Assembly (NCBI GenBank): GCA_037013685.1
Contig: CM072884.1
Span: 101,784,048 to 101,848,047 of the forward strand
From: Acridotheres tristis
Taxonomy: Eukaryota > Chordata > Aves > Passeriformes > Sturnidae
Direction: 5' to 3'
DNA: 64,000 bases
Made by a program: the position numbers and the translations under genes. This document shows, one piece after another, positions 11,201-18,785 of the stretch. The first letter of the stretch is position 1. Each line of letters begins with the position of its first letter. The notes below the pieces were generated by a model. It worked only from the letters and a program-made list of their open reading frames with translations. It had not been told where the DNA came from and made no database searches.

Positions 11201-11339
11201 CTCAAGGGTGTTCTATCGGAGAAAATACCATGATCTAGAGCCCCCAGAGTGTGTGGCTGAAGAGCCTGGGGACAAGAAGCAGACTCCTAAGATTATCCTG
11301 AATGGTGCAGTTGTTGAAGATGGATTGCCAAAGGTTTAG
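2165..11339 (+). CDS. Organic solute transporter alpha-like (SLC51A family), 8 exons
   Basis: The complete coding sequence is 2165-2243, 3595-3746, 3869-3942, 5316-5474, 8132-8243, 9129-9275, 10598-10703 and 11152-11339. All introns are GT-AG and the exon lengths sum to 1,017 bp, giving 338 residues; human SLC51A has 340. The protein shows the family's order: a short N-terminus with an NGT sequon at residue 6, a first membrane segment at about 33-53 followed by an acidic EEAVYIYK motif, WIPR at about 88-91, the signature GPCCCCC at 139-145, further hydrophobic segments at about 160-182, 200-220 and 242-262, and a terminal membrane helix ending in YRRK. Seven membrane passes are expected. Known family members pair with a single-pass beta subunit (SLC51B) and carry bile acids and steroid conjugates by facilitated diffusion across basolateral membranes; substrate here is inference. 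The start has a good Kozak context (G at -3, G at +4). By eye, similarity to human SLC51A is only moderate and the neighbour is PDK3, so I read it as an SLC51A paralogue rather than the orthologue. Family assignment is firm; orthology is less so. Confidence 0.93.
2244..3594 (+). other. OST-alpha-like intron 1
   Basis: A 1,351-bp intron with a GTAAGC donor and a pyrimidine-rich CTCTCTGCAG acceptor. Its first 450 bp remain in the CpG island and hold a CCCTGT-type hexamer run at about 2,353-2,418. The rest is ordinary sequence; I see no further feature. Confidence 0.8.
2353..2418. repeat. CCCTGT hexamer run
   Basis: Imperfect CCTGTC/CCTGTCCC repeats with a few substitutions, inside intron 1 and within the CpG island. 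Confidence 0.75.
3595..3746 (+). CDS. OST-alpha-like exon 2
   Basis: Encodes residues 27-77: the first membrane segment ([17 protein letters not shown]), the EEAVYIYKK motif that corresponds to EDAVYLYKN of human SLC51A, and the beginning of the second membrane segment. The intron after it begins GTAAGT and is in phase 0. Confidence 0.95.
3869..3942 (+). CDS. OST-alpha-like exon 3
   Basis: A 74-bp exon for residues 78-101 plus two bases of codon 102. It contains the conserved GMWIPRS block (GLWIPRS in human SLC51A). The preceding intron is only 122 bp; the donor is GTGAGT. Confidence 0.95.
4694..4760. repeat. TTGAT-rich short duplication
   Basis: Two nearby copies of a segment made of TTTATTGATTTGATTTCC-like words flank about 15 bp of unique sequence, a local duplication within intron 3. 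Confidence 0.6.
4990..5220 (+). mobile_element. MIR-like ancient SINE
   Basis: The order of segments matches the MIR core and 3' region: an AACTCTGCCACCAG block, then TTTGGGCGATT in place of the TTGGGCAAGTT block, then CTCTGTGCCTCAGTTT, a diverged CCTCATCTGTAAAATG counterpart and GAGGTTAGG. It is old and interrupted by small changes, as expected for a copy predating birds. Boundaries are approximate. Confidence 0.6.
5316..5474 (+). CDS. OST-alpha-like exon 4 (cysteine cluster)
   Basis: Encodes the end of codon 102 through the first two bases of codon 155. It contains the third membrane segment, a KECGGQ loop, and the family signature GPCCCCC at residues 139-145, followed by [10 protein letters not shown]. 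The five cysteines are written as five identical TGC codons at 5431-5445. The donor is GTGAGC. Confidence 0.95.
5475..8131 (+). other. OST-alpha-like intron 4
   Basis: The longest intron of the gene (2,657 bp). It contains A runs at about 6,678-6,689 and 6,912-6,923 and a short AT repeat at about 6,811-6,822. I could not place any repeat family in it. Confidence 0.75.
8132..8243 (+). CDS. OST-alpha-like exon 5
   Basis: Encodes residues 155-192: a membrane segment (about 165-182) that lines up with FQYAFLKITLTLVGLFL of human SLC51A, then an outside or loop stretch with an NYT glycosylation sequon at residue 187. Donor GTAAGT, phase 0. Confidence 0.93.
8244..9128 (+). other. OST-alpha-like intron 5
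   Basis: An 885-bp intron with ordinary composition. Short open frames on both strands at 8,790-9,042 resemble no known protein. No repeat recognised. Confidence 0.7.
9129..9275 (+). CDS. OST-alpha-like exon 6
   Basis: Encodes residues 193-241: a hydrophobic segment beginning [11 protein letters not shown] (STALWINTFLG in human SLC51A), then a basic cytoplasmic loop ending in PKFALYQ (AKFALFQ in human). Both ends are phase 0. Confidence 0.95.
9276..10597 (+). other. OST-alpha-like intron 6
   Basis: A 1,322-bp intron with a GTGAGA donor and a TTTTCACTTTCTGGTGCAG acceptor. I see no recognisable repeat or RNA in it. Confidence 0.7.
10598..10703 (+). CDS. OST-alpha-like exon 7
   Basis: Encodes residues 242-276: a membrane segment starting FIVILNHLQ and the loop [11 protein letters not shown], which corresponds to IACSPPYSSKT of human SLC51A. 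It ends one base into codon 277 at a GTAAGT donor. Confidence 0.95.
10704..11151 (+). other. OST-alpha-like intron 7
   Basis: A 448-bp intron whose 3' end is strongly T-rich before TTTTTTGGCAG. No other feature seen. Confidence 0.75.
11152..11339 (+). CDS. OST-alpha-like exon 8 and stop
   Basis: Encodes the last membrane helix ([22 protein letters not shown]) and a 36-residue charged cytoplasmic tail, ending at TAG 11337-11339. The YRRK motif right after the helix matches human SLC51A (MYYRRKDH). The tail itself is divergent. Confidence 0.95.
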
Positions 11340-11994
11340 AAGCCTCCTATTATGCAGGAACTGTAAGATCAACTTCAGGAACTTGTATTTTCTTGCACCA
11401 AAAATAGCCACTGTCCATGCTGGAACAACTTCTGGCATAAATGCCTGTGAGCTGCAGTACTGAAAGGACCAGTAAAGATAATCCTGTTGATTCTCCATGG
11501 TCTTTTCACACCATGTAATTTACTAAGATTTGATACCATTTTATACTGTTACTGAGCACTTGATGGTGCCAAACTGTCTTACAGTGTGATTTTATTTTAT
11601 TTTTTATTGATTAGAATGGCTATGATTTTGAGTTAATTCAGAGTGACTATTTTTCATATTTTTTCACTTTAAATTTTTTTTTTCACCCTGGATTGCTGTC
11701 ATATGTCCAACACAGCATTTTTCCATGCTTCCTCCATCACAATAGATCACCTCTCACACTACACCATGAGCTCACCATAGCTAATTCTGATCAGGACGTA
11801 CAGTCTCATATGTTTGTTCTGAAATCCCCAAATCCATGTGGGCTCTCCACCTACAGAAACAATGATCTCTCTAGAGCAAGACTTTTTACATTCCTTGGCA
11901 ATGCACCTCCTAAATTGGTAAATACACAGTTACTGTTTGTAAATATGCCAAATGTTCTCCCTGTGGAGAGCAGGCTCTCTGTCAGTCGAAAAGG
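11340..11994 (+). other. Probable 3' UTR and downstream flank
   Basis: No AATAAA occurs in the first several hundred bases after the stop. The only candidate nearby is the variant AGTAAA at 11471-11476, with T-rich sequence after it. AATAAA words occur much further on, inside the minus-strand CR1 at about 12,695 and at about 12,892, so the transcript end is undetermined. The sequence is T-rich from 11,590 to 11,690. Confidence 0.45.
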
Positions 11995-12135
11995 GAAGTA
12001 GGAGTTAGAGTCTGAGATGTCTTCTGCCAATGGTCCCTGGTGTTACATGGTGCTTTGGTTCCCTACTTGGAAAATGGGGATAATGATACTCAGGATCCTT
12101 GCACTAACAGGGTCTGTGAGGATGGGAGTGGCTGA
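11995..12135 (+). mobile_element. MIR-like ancient SINE fragment
   Basis: The block GAAAATGGGGATAATGATAC preceded by TTGGTTCCCTA and followed by AACAGGGTCTGTGAGGAT follows the MIR 3' region order (CAGTTTCC, TAAAATGGGGATAATAATA, then CAGGGTTGTTGTGAGGAT). Limits are approximate. It abuts the CR1 fragment that follows. Confidence 0.55.
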
Positions 12136-12137
12136 AA

Positions 12138-12372
12138 GGAGTATTGGGGGTGCTGGTCACCAGCCAGCTGACCACAAGCCAGCGTGTCCCCAGGTGGCCA
12201 AGAAGGCCAATGGCACCTGGCTTGTATCAGCAAGAGTGTGGCCAGCAGGACAGGGCAAGATTGTCCCACTGGTGAGACCACACTTCAAATTTTTTGTTCA
12301 GGCTTGGGCCTCTCATGACAAAAAGGACATTGAGGTGCTGGAGTGTGTCCAGAGAAAGGCAAGAGAACAAAG
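12138..12372 (+). mobile_element. CR1 LINE fragment, sense
   Basis: Contains characteristic CR1 ORF2 3'-region blocks in sense: CCAGGTGGCCAAGAAGGCCA, GTGTGGCCAGCAGGAC, GAGACCACACTTC and GACATTGAGGTGCTGGAG. It breaks off near 12,372 where an oppositely oriented CR1 begins. Confidence 0.9.
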
Positions 12373-12384
12373 CTAGGCAGACAG

Positions 12385-12832
12385 AGTCACAGTACACTGA
12401 GTTGGAAGAGACCTTTGAAGGGCTCCCAGCCCCTGCAGTGAACAGGGCATTTTCACCTAGATCAGGTTGCTCAGAGTCTCATCCAACCTGACTTTGAATG
12501 TTTCCAGGGATGGAGCATCTGCACCTCTCTGGGCCACCCTTCCATTAGTTTGTACCTCCCACTTATAAAATTTCTTCCTTATATCTAGTCTAAATCTATG
12601 CTCTTGTAGTTGAAAACCTTTATCCCTTGTCCTGTTGCAACAGACCCTGCTAAAAAAAGTCTTTCTTGCAGTCCCCTCTAGGTACTAGAAGGGCACAATA
12701 AAGTGGTCTCTTCCCAGAACCTTCTCTTCTGCAGGCTGAACATCTCCCTCAGCCTGTCTTCATAGGCTGAAGTGCTCCAGCCCTCTCATCATTTCTGTGG
12801 CCCTTCTCTGGACCCATTCCAACACACAGTAG
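12385..12832 (-). mobile_element. CR1 LINE 3' end, antisense
   Basis: Reading the + strand gives the reverse complement of the CR1 3' end: GGTTGCTCAGAGTCTCATCC, TTCCAGGGATGGAGCATC, AATTTCTTCCTTATATCTAG, CCCTTGTCCTGTTGC, CCTTCTCTTCTGCAGGCTGA and GGCCCTTCTCTGGACCCATT, in the correct order. Moderate divergence. Confidence 0.93.
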
Positions 12833-15239
12833 GGCTTTATTTACAGCTTACATTGAGTTAAAACATTGCATTCAGTTTGGGAGTTGGTGGGAAATAAACA
12901 TTCTGAAAACAACTGGTGAACCACTTGAAGTAGAAATTTGGGCTGATTGAAAATGTTTTCTTCTTTCTGATTGAGATCAGAATCAATATTTTCTTTAACA
13001 ACTGAAGGATTCCATTATAGCAGAAAACTTGAATTATTTTTGTTTTGAAATGGTTGACACAATTTTTATATTTAATCTTTTTTTCTAAGTAGGTAGTCTG
13101 GGAAATTAATACAGATTCTTGAACTGCATTAATTTGAGAGAATCTGCACTTTTCCTTTGAAAGATAATTTATGTGAAGATTTTTACTCTGCATTAGAGTG
13201 GATTAGAATTAACTGGGATCAGCTAACTTATTCTCAACATGAGAAATCTTCTTAATGTATTTTAACATTATGACTGTTAGCATATTCCTGATGTTGCTTT
13301 GTATCAGTGTAATCTAGGCCACAGGTACATACATAGGTTTGAAGAGCAATACTGAATTTCATAACAGCATTGGGGTGGTTGGCTGCGAGTTCAATCAGCT
13401 TCGAAATTGGAAAATAAAATATTTTTGATTGGTAAGGCATCTTCGTGTTTTCTGTAGCAGTTCTGCAAGGGAATGCTTTGATGGGTGGGATCTGTGGCAT
13501 GGAAAAGCAGATCCATATGCTGTAGCATGGAGAGTGCATTTGAAAACAGATGGAGTGTGTGAGAAGTGGTGTCTGAAGGTCCAGAGTAGGCTGCTGGGCC
13601 ACAGCAAAAGTCTTCACTCATCACTGTTGGGCTGCTGTCTGTCATGTCTCTGCAGTGCCTGCTAAATATATCTCATAAATATCAGTGTGGGCCTGATTTA
13701 GCCACAGGTATCGCTAGCTATTATGCTTTTGGGTAGTTATTTAATACTTGTTGTGACCTTCATCTGACATATCTCAGCAATAAGGTGTGCTGTGTGATTG
13801 TCAAGCAGACTCTGGATTTGGCAGCAAATCTGTTTACTATGCACAGTCACAGAGATCTCATACCAAACATCACTTACTTACACAGAAGCCTTTTCAGAGC
13901 AAAATTAGATATATATTTTTTTAAAAACATGCATAAGAGCTTTCCTGAGTTAGAGTTTATGTGACTGCAGCAGAATGTGTGGGCCTTATTGTTACAAATT
14001 TTGTTTTCCTCTTTTTTTTTTTTTATATTTAATTAAGACTTTCTTGCCCTCATCTGGCTCAGACCAATAGCTGTGTCCTGTCTAATGGAAGTGCCTGGAG
14101 GCCTCCGTTGCAGGACTTTAATTCAGGTACTCTTGAAATGAAAACATTACAAGTCACCACCTCCAAGCTGGACCTTAATCAGTCTGGGGATGGAAAAACA
14201 GAACAGAGAGCTGGAATTTCCTCTAGTCTCAGCTCTGATAACCATCCCTTTCAGGTCACTTTCAACTACGTGTTTGTGATTGAAGTATTTGAAAACAGTT
14301 GACAAGAGCTAAAGATAAATTTCACAACTCGCTTACATCTGTAGTAAAGTAATAAATGTTAGAGTGAGTGCATAATCTTTATGCCCTGTTTGCCTGGGAT
14401 TGTCGTGTGAGGAAGGGTAAAGGTAATATTATCAGTGTTTTCTGTGATTAACACATGAAACAGAGATAAGCATACACAGAGGTGTGTGATTGAGGATTAA
14501 GAGGCTTCAGGCACGTGGAAGTAATTCATTAGATCGTGGGAAAAAATGAGTCATATGCTTTGGGTGTCCATGTGCTAAAGAGGCAGGCAGGAGGGTGAGC
14601 TCTGGCCCTGGAATCTCCTGGAAGGTCCTGTAGGGGCACACAGCTCACACACAGGGGGGGAAATCTCCAACACCTGTAATGCTGCAGGAGTGCATTGGTA
14701 ACAGAAGCTGCTCCCTGCTCTTCTTTTCCACCCGTCCTTCAAGCTGTTAATTTTAAAGCAGCAGTAGCTGAATCCCTCCTGTTTCAGAAGACTGCGGTGT
14801 GGGCTCCTGCTGGCTGCAGCATGGGCAGTGCTGGAACCCTGCAGAGGCTCCCTCAGAACCCTTGAAAGGCAAGGCTTGCCCTGCCTTTGTGTTTCTCATG
14901 TCTCAGGCCTCATGCCTTAATACCCCAAGGATGTGTTTCAGGAGTTAAGAGGGTGCTCTGCTGGCTATAGATCTTCTTATCCCTACATCCCACCCTGCAA
15001 TTGTCCTGTCTGCTCCTTCACTCTTGCCTCTGCTTTGTTCTCCCTTGTTTGAGAAAAAATCCTGTGGGTACCCATCAGGGAGGATGTGCAAGGGTGTAGG
15101 CTCATGCCTGCAGACCCAGGAAAGCTAGAGGCTACTTTTCTATGCAATGTCTGTTTCCAAAGAAAGCCAAGGAAAAATACCCACAACAATAGTTGTGATC
15201 CTATAGTTCCCAGAACTAGAGCAGGGGGAAGAATTTTGA
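12833..15239. other. Intergenic, no recognised element
   Basis: Mostly AT-rich sequence. Open frames here are short and match no family I know. A T run lies at about 14,013-14,024. No repeat family was placed. Confidence 0.55.
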
Positions 15240-15668
15240 GCATTATTAAGCTCTTATAGAGTGTCCAAAGGAGGGCAGTGAGGATGGTGAAGGGCCTTGA
15301 GGGGAAGACATAGGAGGAGGGGCTGAGGGCACTGGGTCTGCTCAGCCTGGAGGAGACTGAGGGGAGATCTCACTGCAGTCACAACTTCCTCCTGAGGGGA
15401 ACAGGAGGGACAGACACTGATGTCTTCTCTCTGGTGACAGTGACAGGACCTGAGGGAATGGCCTGAAGTGTGTCAGGGCAGGTTTAGGTTGGATATCAGG
15501 AAAAGGTTCTTCACCCAGAGGGTGGGTAGGCACCTGGAACAGTTCCCCATGGAAGTGATCACAGCACCAACCCTGACAGGGTTCAAGAAACATTTGGACA
15601 ACACTCTCTCAAGGCACAGGGTGTGATTCTTGGGGATGTCCTGTCCAAGGCCAGGAGCTGGACTTGAT
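15240..15668 (+). mobile_element. CR1 LINE 3' region, left part
   Basis: Sense CR1: GTCTGCTCAGCCTGGAGGAG, GGTTTAGGTTGGATATCAGG, AAAAGGTTCTTCACCCAGAG, GGCACCTGGAACAGTTCCCC and GGCCAGGAGCTGGACTTGAT are in order. The 3' end is cut at 15668 by an inserted element and resumes at 16184. Confidence 0.93.
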
Positions 15669-16183
15669 TATGGGAAGCTAGGCTGAAAGGATAGTGCAGG
15701 AGGCAATCTTTCCCAATGACTTGCAGATGAACTGATTACCAAGGAGTGGAATCATCTGTGCCTGCCCAATCAGTTGGGGGATCTAAAAGATTGGGTTAGC
15801 TAGCCACCAGTTACAGTCACTTGCAGGTGGAGCTTGAGAATGAGACCCTGCTGGAGTAAGAGCAGGGAAGGGACATGCAGTTGTGCAAGGGACAGATATG
15901 GTGAGAAGATGTTGTGTGGGGGACAGACAGGGTTAGGCAGCCAGGAAAGGGACAGCTTGGGTTTAGCCAGTCATGCAGAGTGAAAGGAGGCATCAGTACT
16001 GTGTGAAGCTGTCTATAAGAAAAGGAGTTAGTTACCTGAGAGAGCTCTATGAAAGAAGGAGTGAGAGTTCTAAAGAAAGAAGTTTGTTAAGAGAAGAAGG
16101 CATGTAGTGATGCCTTAGTAGAGTTTGCTACTCTAAGGGTTGGTGGTGATACCAGCCATGTCCATCTCAACATAATTGTAACA
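15669..16183. mobile_element. Probable solo LTR inserted in CR1
   Basis: About 515 bp of unrelated sequence interrupts the CR1 tail. The target motif CTTGAT (ACTTGAT if one more base is counted) occurs on both sides at 15663-15668 and 16184-16189, a target-site duplication. The insert starts TATGGGAAG and ends GTAACA, close to retroviral TG...CA ends with one changed base. A CTATAAGAAAAG box lies at about 16,013. No coding sequence remains. The orientation and family are not settled. Confidence 0.7.
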
Positions 16184-16242
16184 CTTGATGATCCTGCTGC
16201 GTCCCTTCCACCTCAGCACGTTCTGTGATTCTGTTGGAATAC
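16184..16242 (+). mobile_element. CR1 LINE 3' tail, right part
   Basis: Resumes with CTTGATGATCC and the CR1 terminal block GTCCCTTCCACCTCAGCACG, ending with TTCTGTGATTCTGTT, the CR1 3' microsatellite. It joins the fragment that ends at 15668. Confidence 0.92.
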
Positions 16243-18621
16243 AATCAATGGCAAATAGGACAAGTTAGGGCACAGGTAGACTTAGTGTAAGCAGTAGAAA
16301 AGCCCTGAAGACTCACGGATAACAGAGAAGACAGCAGTCATTTGCTACTCACCTAAGGCAAATGCTAGAATAGGTCTGTTGCAACAACTCCACCTATTCA
16401 ATAATTTGAGGCATTTGGCTTCCTTACCCTTTCAAAAAAAGCCTGACTGCTGCTTTTGCTGACGGCCATTCACCTGTTTCTTCATGACAGCTCATGAATC
16501 TACTTGCACCTCCTTAGCTCCCAGGTAAAATGAAAGACTATTTTTAAGACTCAGTTTTTGGGGGAAGAGGGTTATAGACAAAGTGTTAGCTAGGTGATTC
16601 TAACAGCTGTCTGAATCAACATGATCATCTTTGTTTTAGCAAAAGGGAACCAAATCAGGGAAATCTAGAGGTCTGTGTCTCTACATTGTGCTGGTTGACA
16701 GTATGAAGATAAAGCAATAGCCTGAAAGAGCTCAAAACCTATTTTTGCAAAATATTCTTTTTCTTTCTCTCCATTCCTCTATTTGTTGCCATTTCTTTGC
16801 ATGCAAAAGAAGTTTGTTACACCTATACTGATACCACTTCCTGAGGAATAATTGAGCAATTAGTGTGCTGCTTAAGTCTCAGAATAGCCTTTATTGTTCT
16901 TCAAACAAGGAAAATAAATCCTTACTGTGGAAAGTGCACTAAAAAAGAGGAAGATTTTAGTCAATAACTTTTACATTTTTGTGGGAGAAATCAGACAAAT
17001 TTTGACAATATTTTGGATGGTTTTGGTCAGTTGCAAGGAGAGAGAATCATCTAAAGGCAACTTCCTTTCCATTTGCAGGTGTCTTTTCCCTTCACATCTA
17101 CACCTTGGCCCCATTCTCTAAGACCTAACTGCCCAACACCCCTTATGCAGGTAGGATCACAGCATATGTAGAGAACTAGTGGTAGGATAGAATTACTTTT
17201 GTTTCCTTTAATGCAATTTAGCTGCTGAAAAGTGCCAGTCTCCCCTCTAGAGAGTCAGGCATCAGATCACAGATGTCATCTAAGGACCAAGGAACAGTTT
17301 CTATACAAATTGGTGCAGACATCTTGGAGAGCTGCTAAGCTCTGAGAGTGCTGCCAGACATTCTGCAGAGCCATAGGGAGAAAGGGGAGGTTGCAGCCAA
17401 GGGGCAGAGTATTGACACAGACAATTAGCAGTTCAAGGGTTCTCAATGAGGAAAAAACAACACAAAAAGCACTCAGTACTCTGTAGAAGCAAAACCAAGT
17501 AGCCCAATAATAGCAGCTGAGCAATGTCAAGGCTCAGCCCTCTCCAAGCAGCCACAGAGGCCAACCCTTCCCTTCTTGGCTGGAGCAGCCCTGCCTGCTC
17601 TGGTGCCTTATCAAAGGTGGTAAGCACCTTAGCTTGTTAGCTCTACCCACATCTTGTGCACATTGACTGATAGATCAGAAGTTTAACTCTCTTAAGCTGT
17701 GAAATCCATTTTGCTGAGGCTTGGTACCTAACAAAAGGGAGAGCTGTTCTGTATAGGCAGTACCTCCTCATCTATCAGCCTTGGCAAATCCCTGCCTTAA
17801 GAGACAAAGCAGGAGCTAGAAGCAGTATGGCAACAATTTTTGAATTGTATTAATCCTTTATTGCCAATTACTGAAAAACGTGAGTTTTTCAGTGTCTCCC
17901 TGTAACCTTGTCATACCCAGCCAGCAAAGGGTGTGAGCTAATTGTTAAATTCAGTTCAACAAGTTCCTCATTAGGGTGAAATTACCTGAGTTTGAAATCT
18001 GCTAATTTTCCAATCAGGGTGAGTGTTTGCACTTGTGATTTGGAAATAATTAACACATGGTATAACATTAAAACCTATGTAAAGGCTAATGGTAGAAGGA
18101 CTAATTTCCTTGGCATGAAAGTGGTGTGCTTGGTTTCCCTAGAGTTCTATTACTCTTCTTTCAGTATTGGTATCTGCTGTGTAAGATGTTCTTGTATTTA
18201 CTTAGACTGTTTCTCCCTAGAGTTATACTTTTTAATGATAATTTTGAAGAATTAAACCATTATCTTCCAGGATTGTGGGTATTTTTTAAAATTTGAAATG
18301 TGCTGTATTTCTTTCTTCTTCCTCCTGTTAATGCAGGCTTTCCTAGAACTAGTTGTTTCTATTTTCCCTAAAGGGAGACAATGAACTAATTAGAGCTTTA
18401 GCCTGAGTTCTACCAACTTTCAAATGCACCTTCTTAGGACACCCATGTTCTGATCCTTCAGAGCATTCCTAGGGATGTAAATGCCCTGTAGTAATTAGAA
18501 ATAAAGGATGTCCAGGTAGGACAGTTACTTAGGAAGGCAGATGTGTACATGGGTGAAACAAATATAGTTGGAAAACACAAATTTTCTACCTTAGTTTCAG
18601 CAACTCTGAATTCTAACATCC
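16243..18621. other. Intergenic, no recognised element
   Basis: Unremarkable AT-rich sequence with short open frames only. No gene, RNA or repeat was recognised. Confidence 0.5.
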
Positions 18622-18785
18622 TGATATAGCTCATATATATATAGCTGATATAGTTGCTCAGCATGGTGCTAATAATGCCAAGGTTGTGGCTTTGATCCCT
18701 GTGTGGGCTATTCACATAAGAGTTGGACTTAATGGTCTTTGTGGGTCCCTTTCAACTCAATATGTTCTGTGACTCTGTATTATTG
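18622..18785 (+). mobile_element. TguSINE1-like SINE (tRNA-Ile head, CR1 tail)
   Basis: CATGGTGCTAATAATGCCAA followed by GGTTGTGGCTTTGATCCCTG corresponds to the anticodon arm and B box of tRNA-Ile(AAT). It continues directly into TTGGACTTAATGGTC and GTCCCTTTCAACTCAATATG, the CR1 3' end, and TTCTGTGACTCTG. A tRNA-Ile head on a CR1 tail is the structure of the songbird SINE TguSINE1. The 5' part (A-box region) is degraded and its start is approximate. Confidence 0.8.

Noticed and set aside
12138..12376. Open frame reading across MIR-like and CR1 sequence
   Set aside because: It is repeat sequence; the coding look comes from the CR1 ORF2 remnant, not from a host gene.
12892..12897. AATAAA as the transporter's poly(A) signal
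   Set aside because: It lies about 1.55 kb after the stop and beyond three repeats; nothing in the sequence ties it to the gene more than the AGTAAA at 11,471.
18622..18720. A functional tRNA-Ile gene
   Set aside because: The 5' half with the A box is degraded and the B-box side runs directly into a CR1 tail, so it is a SINE, not a tRNA gene.
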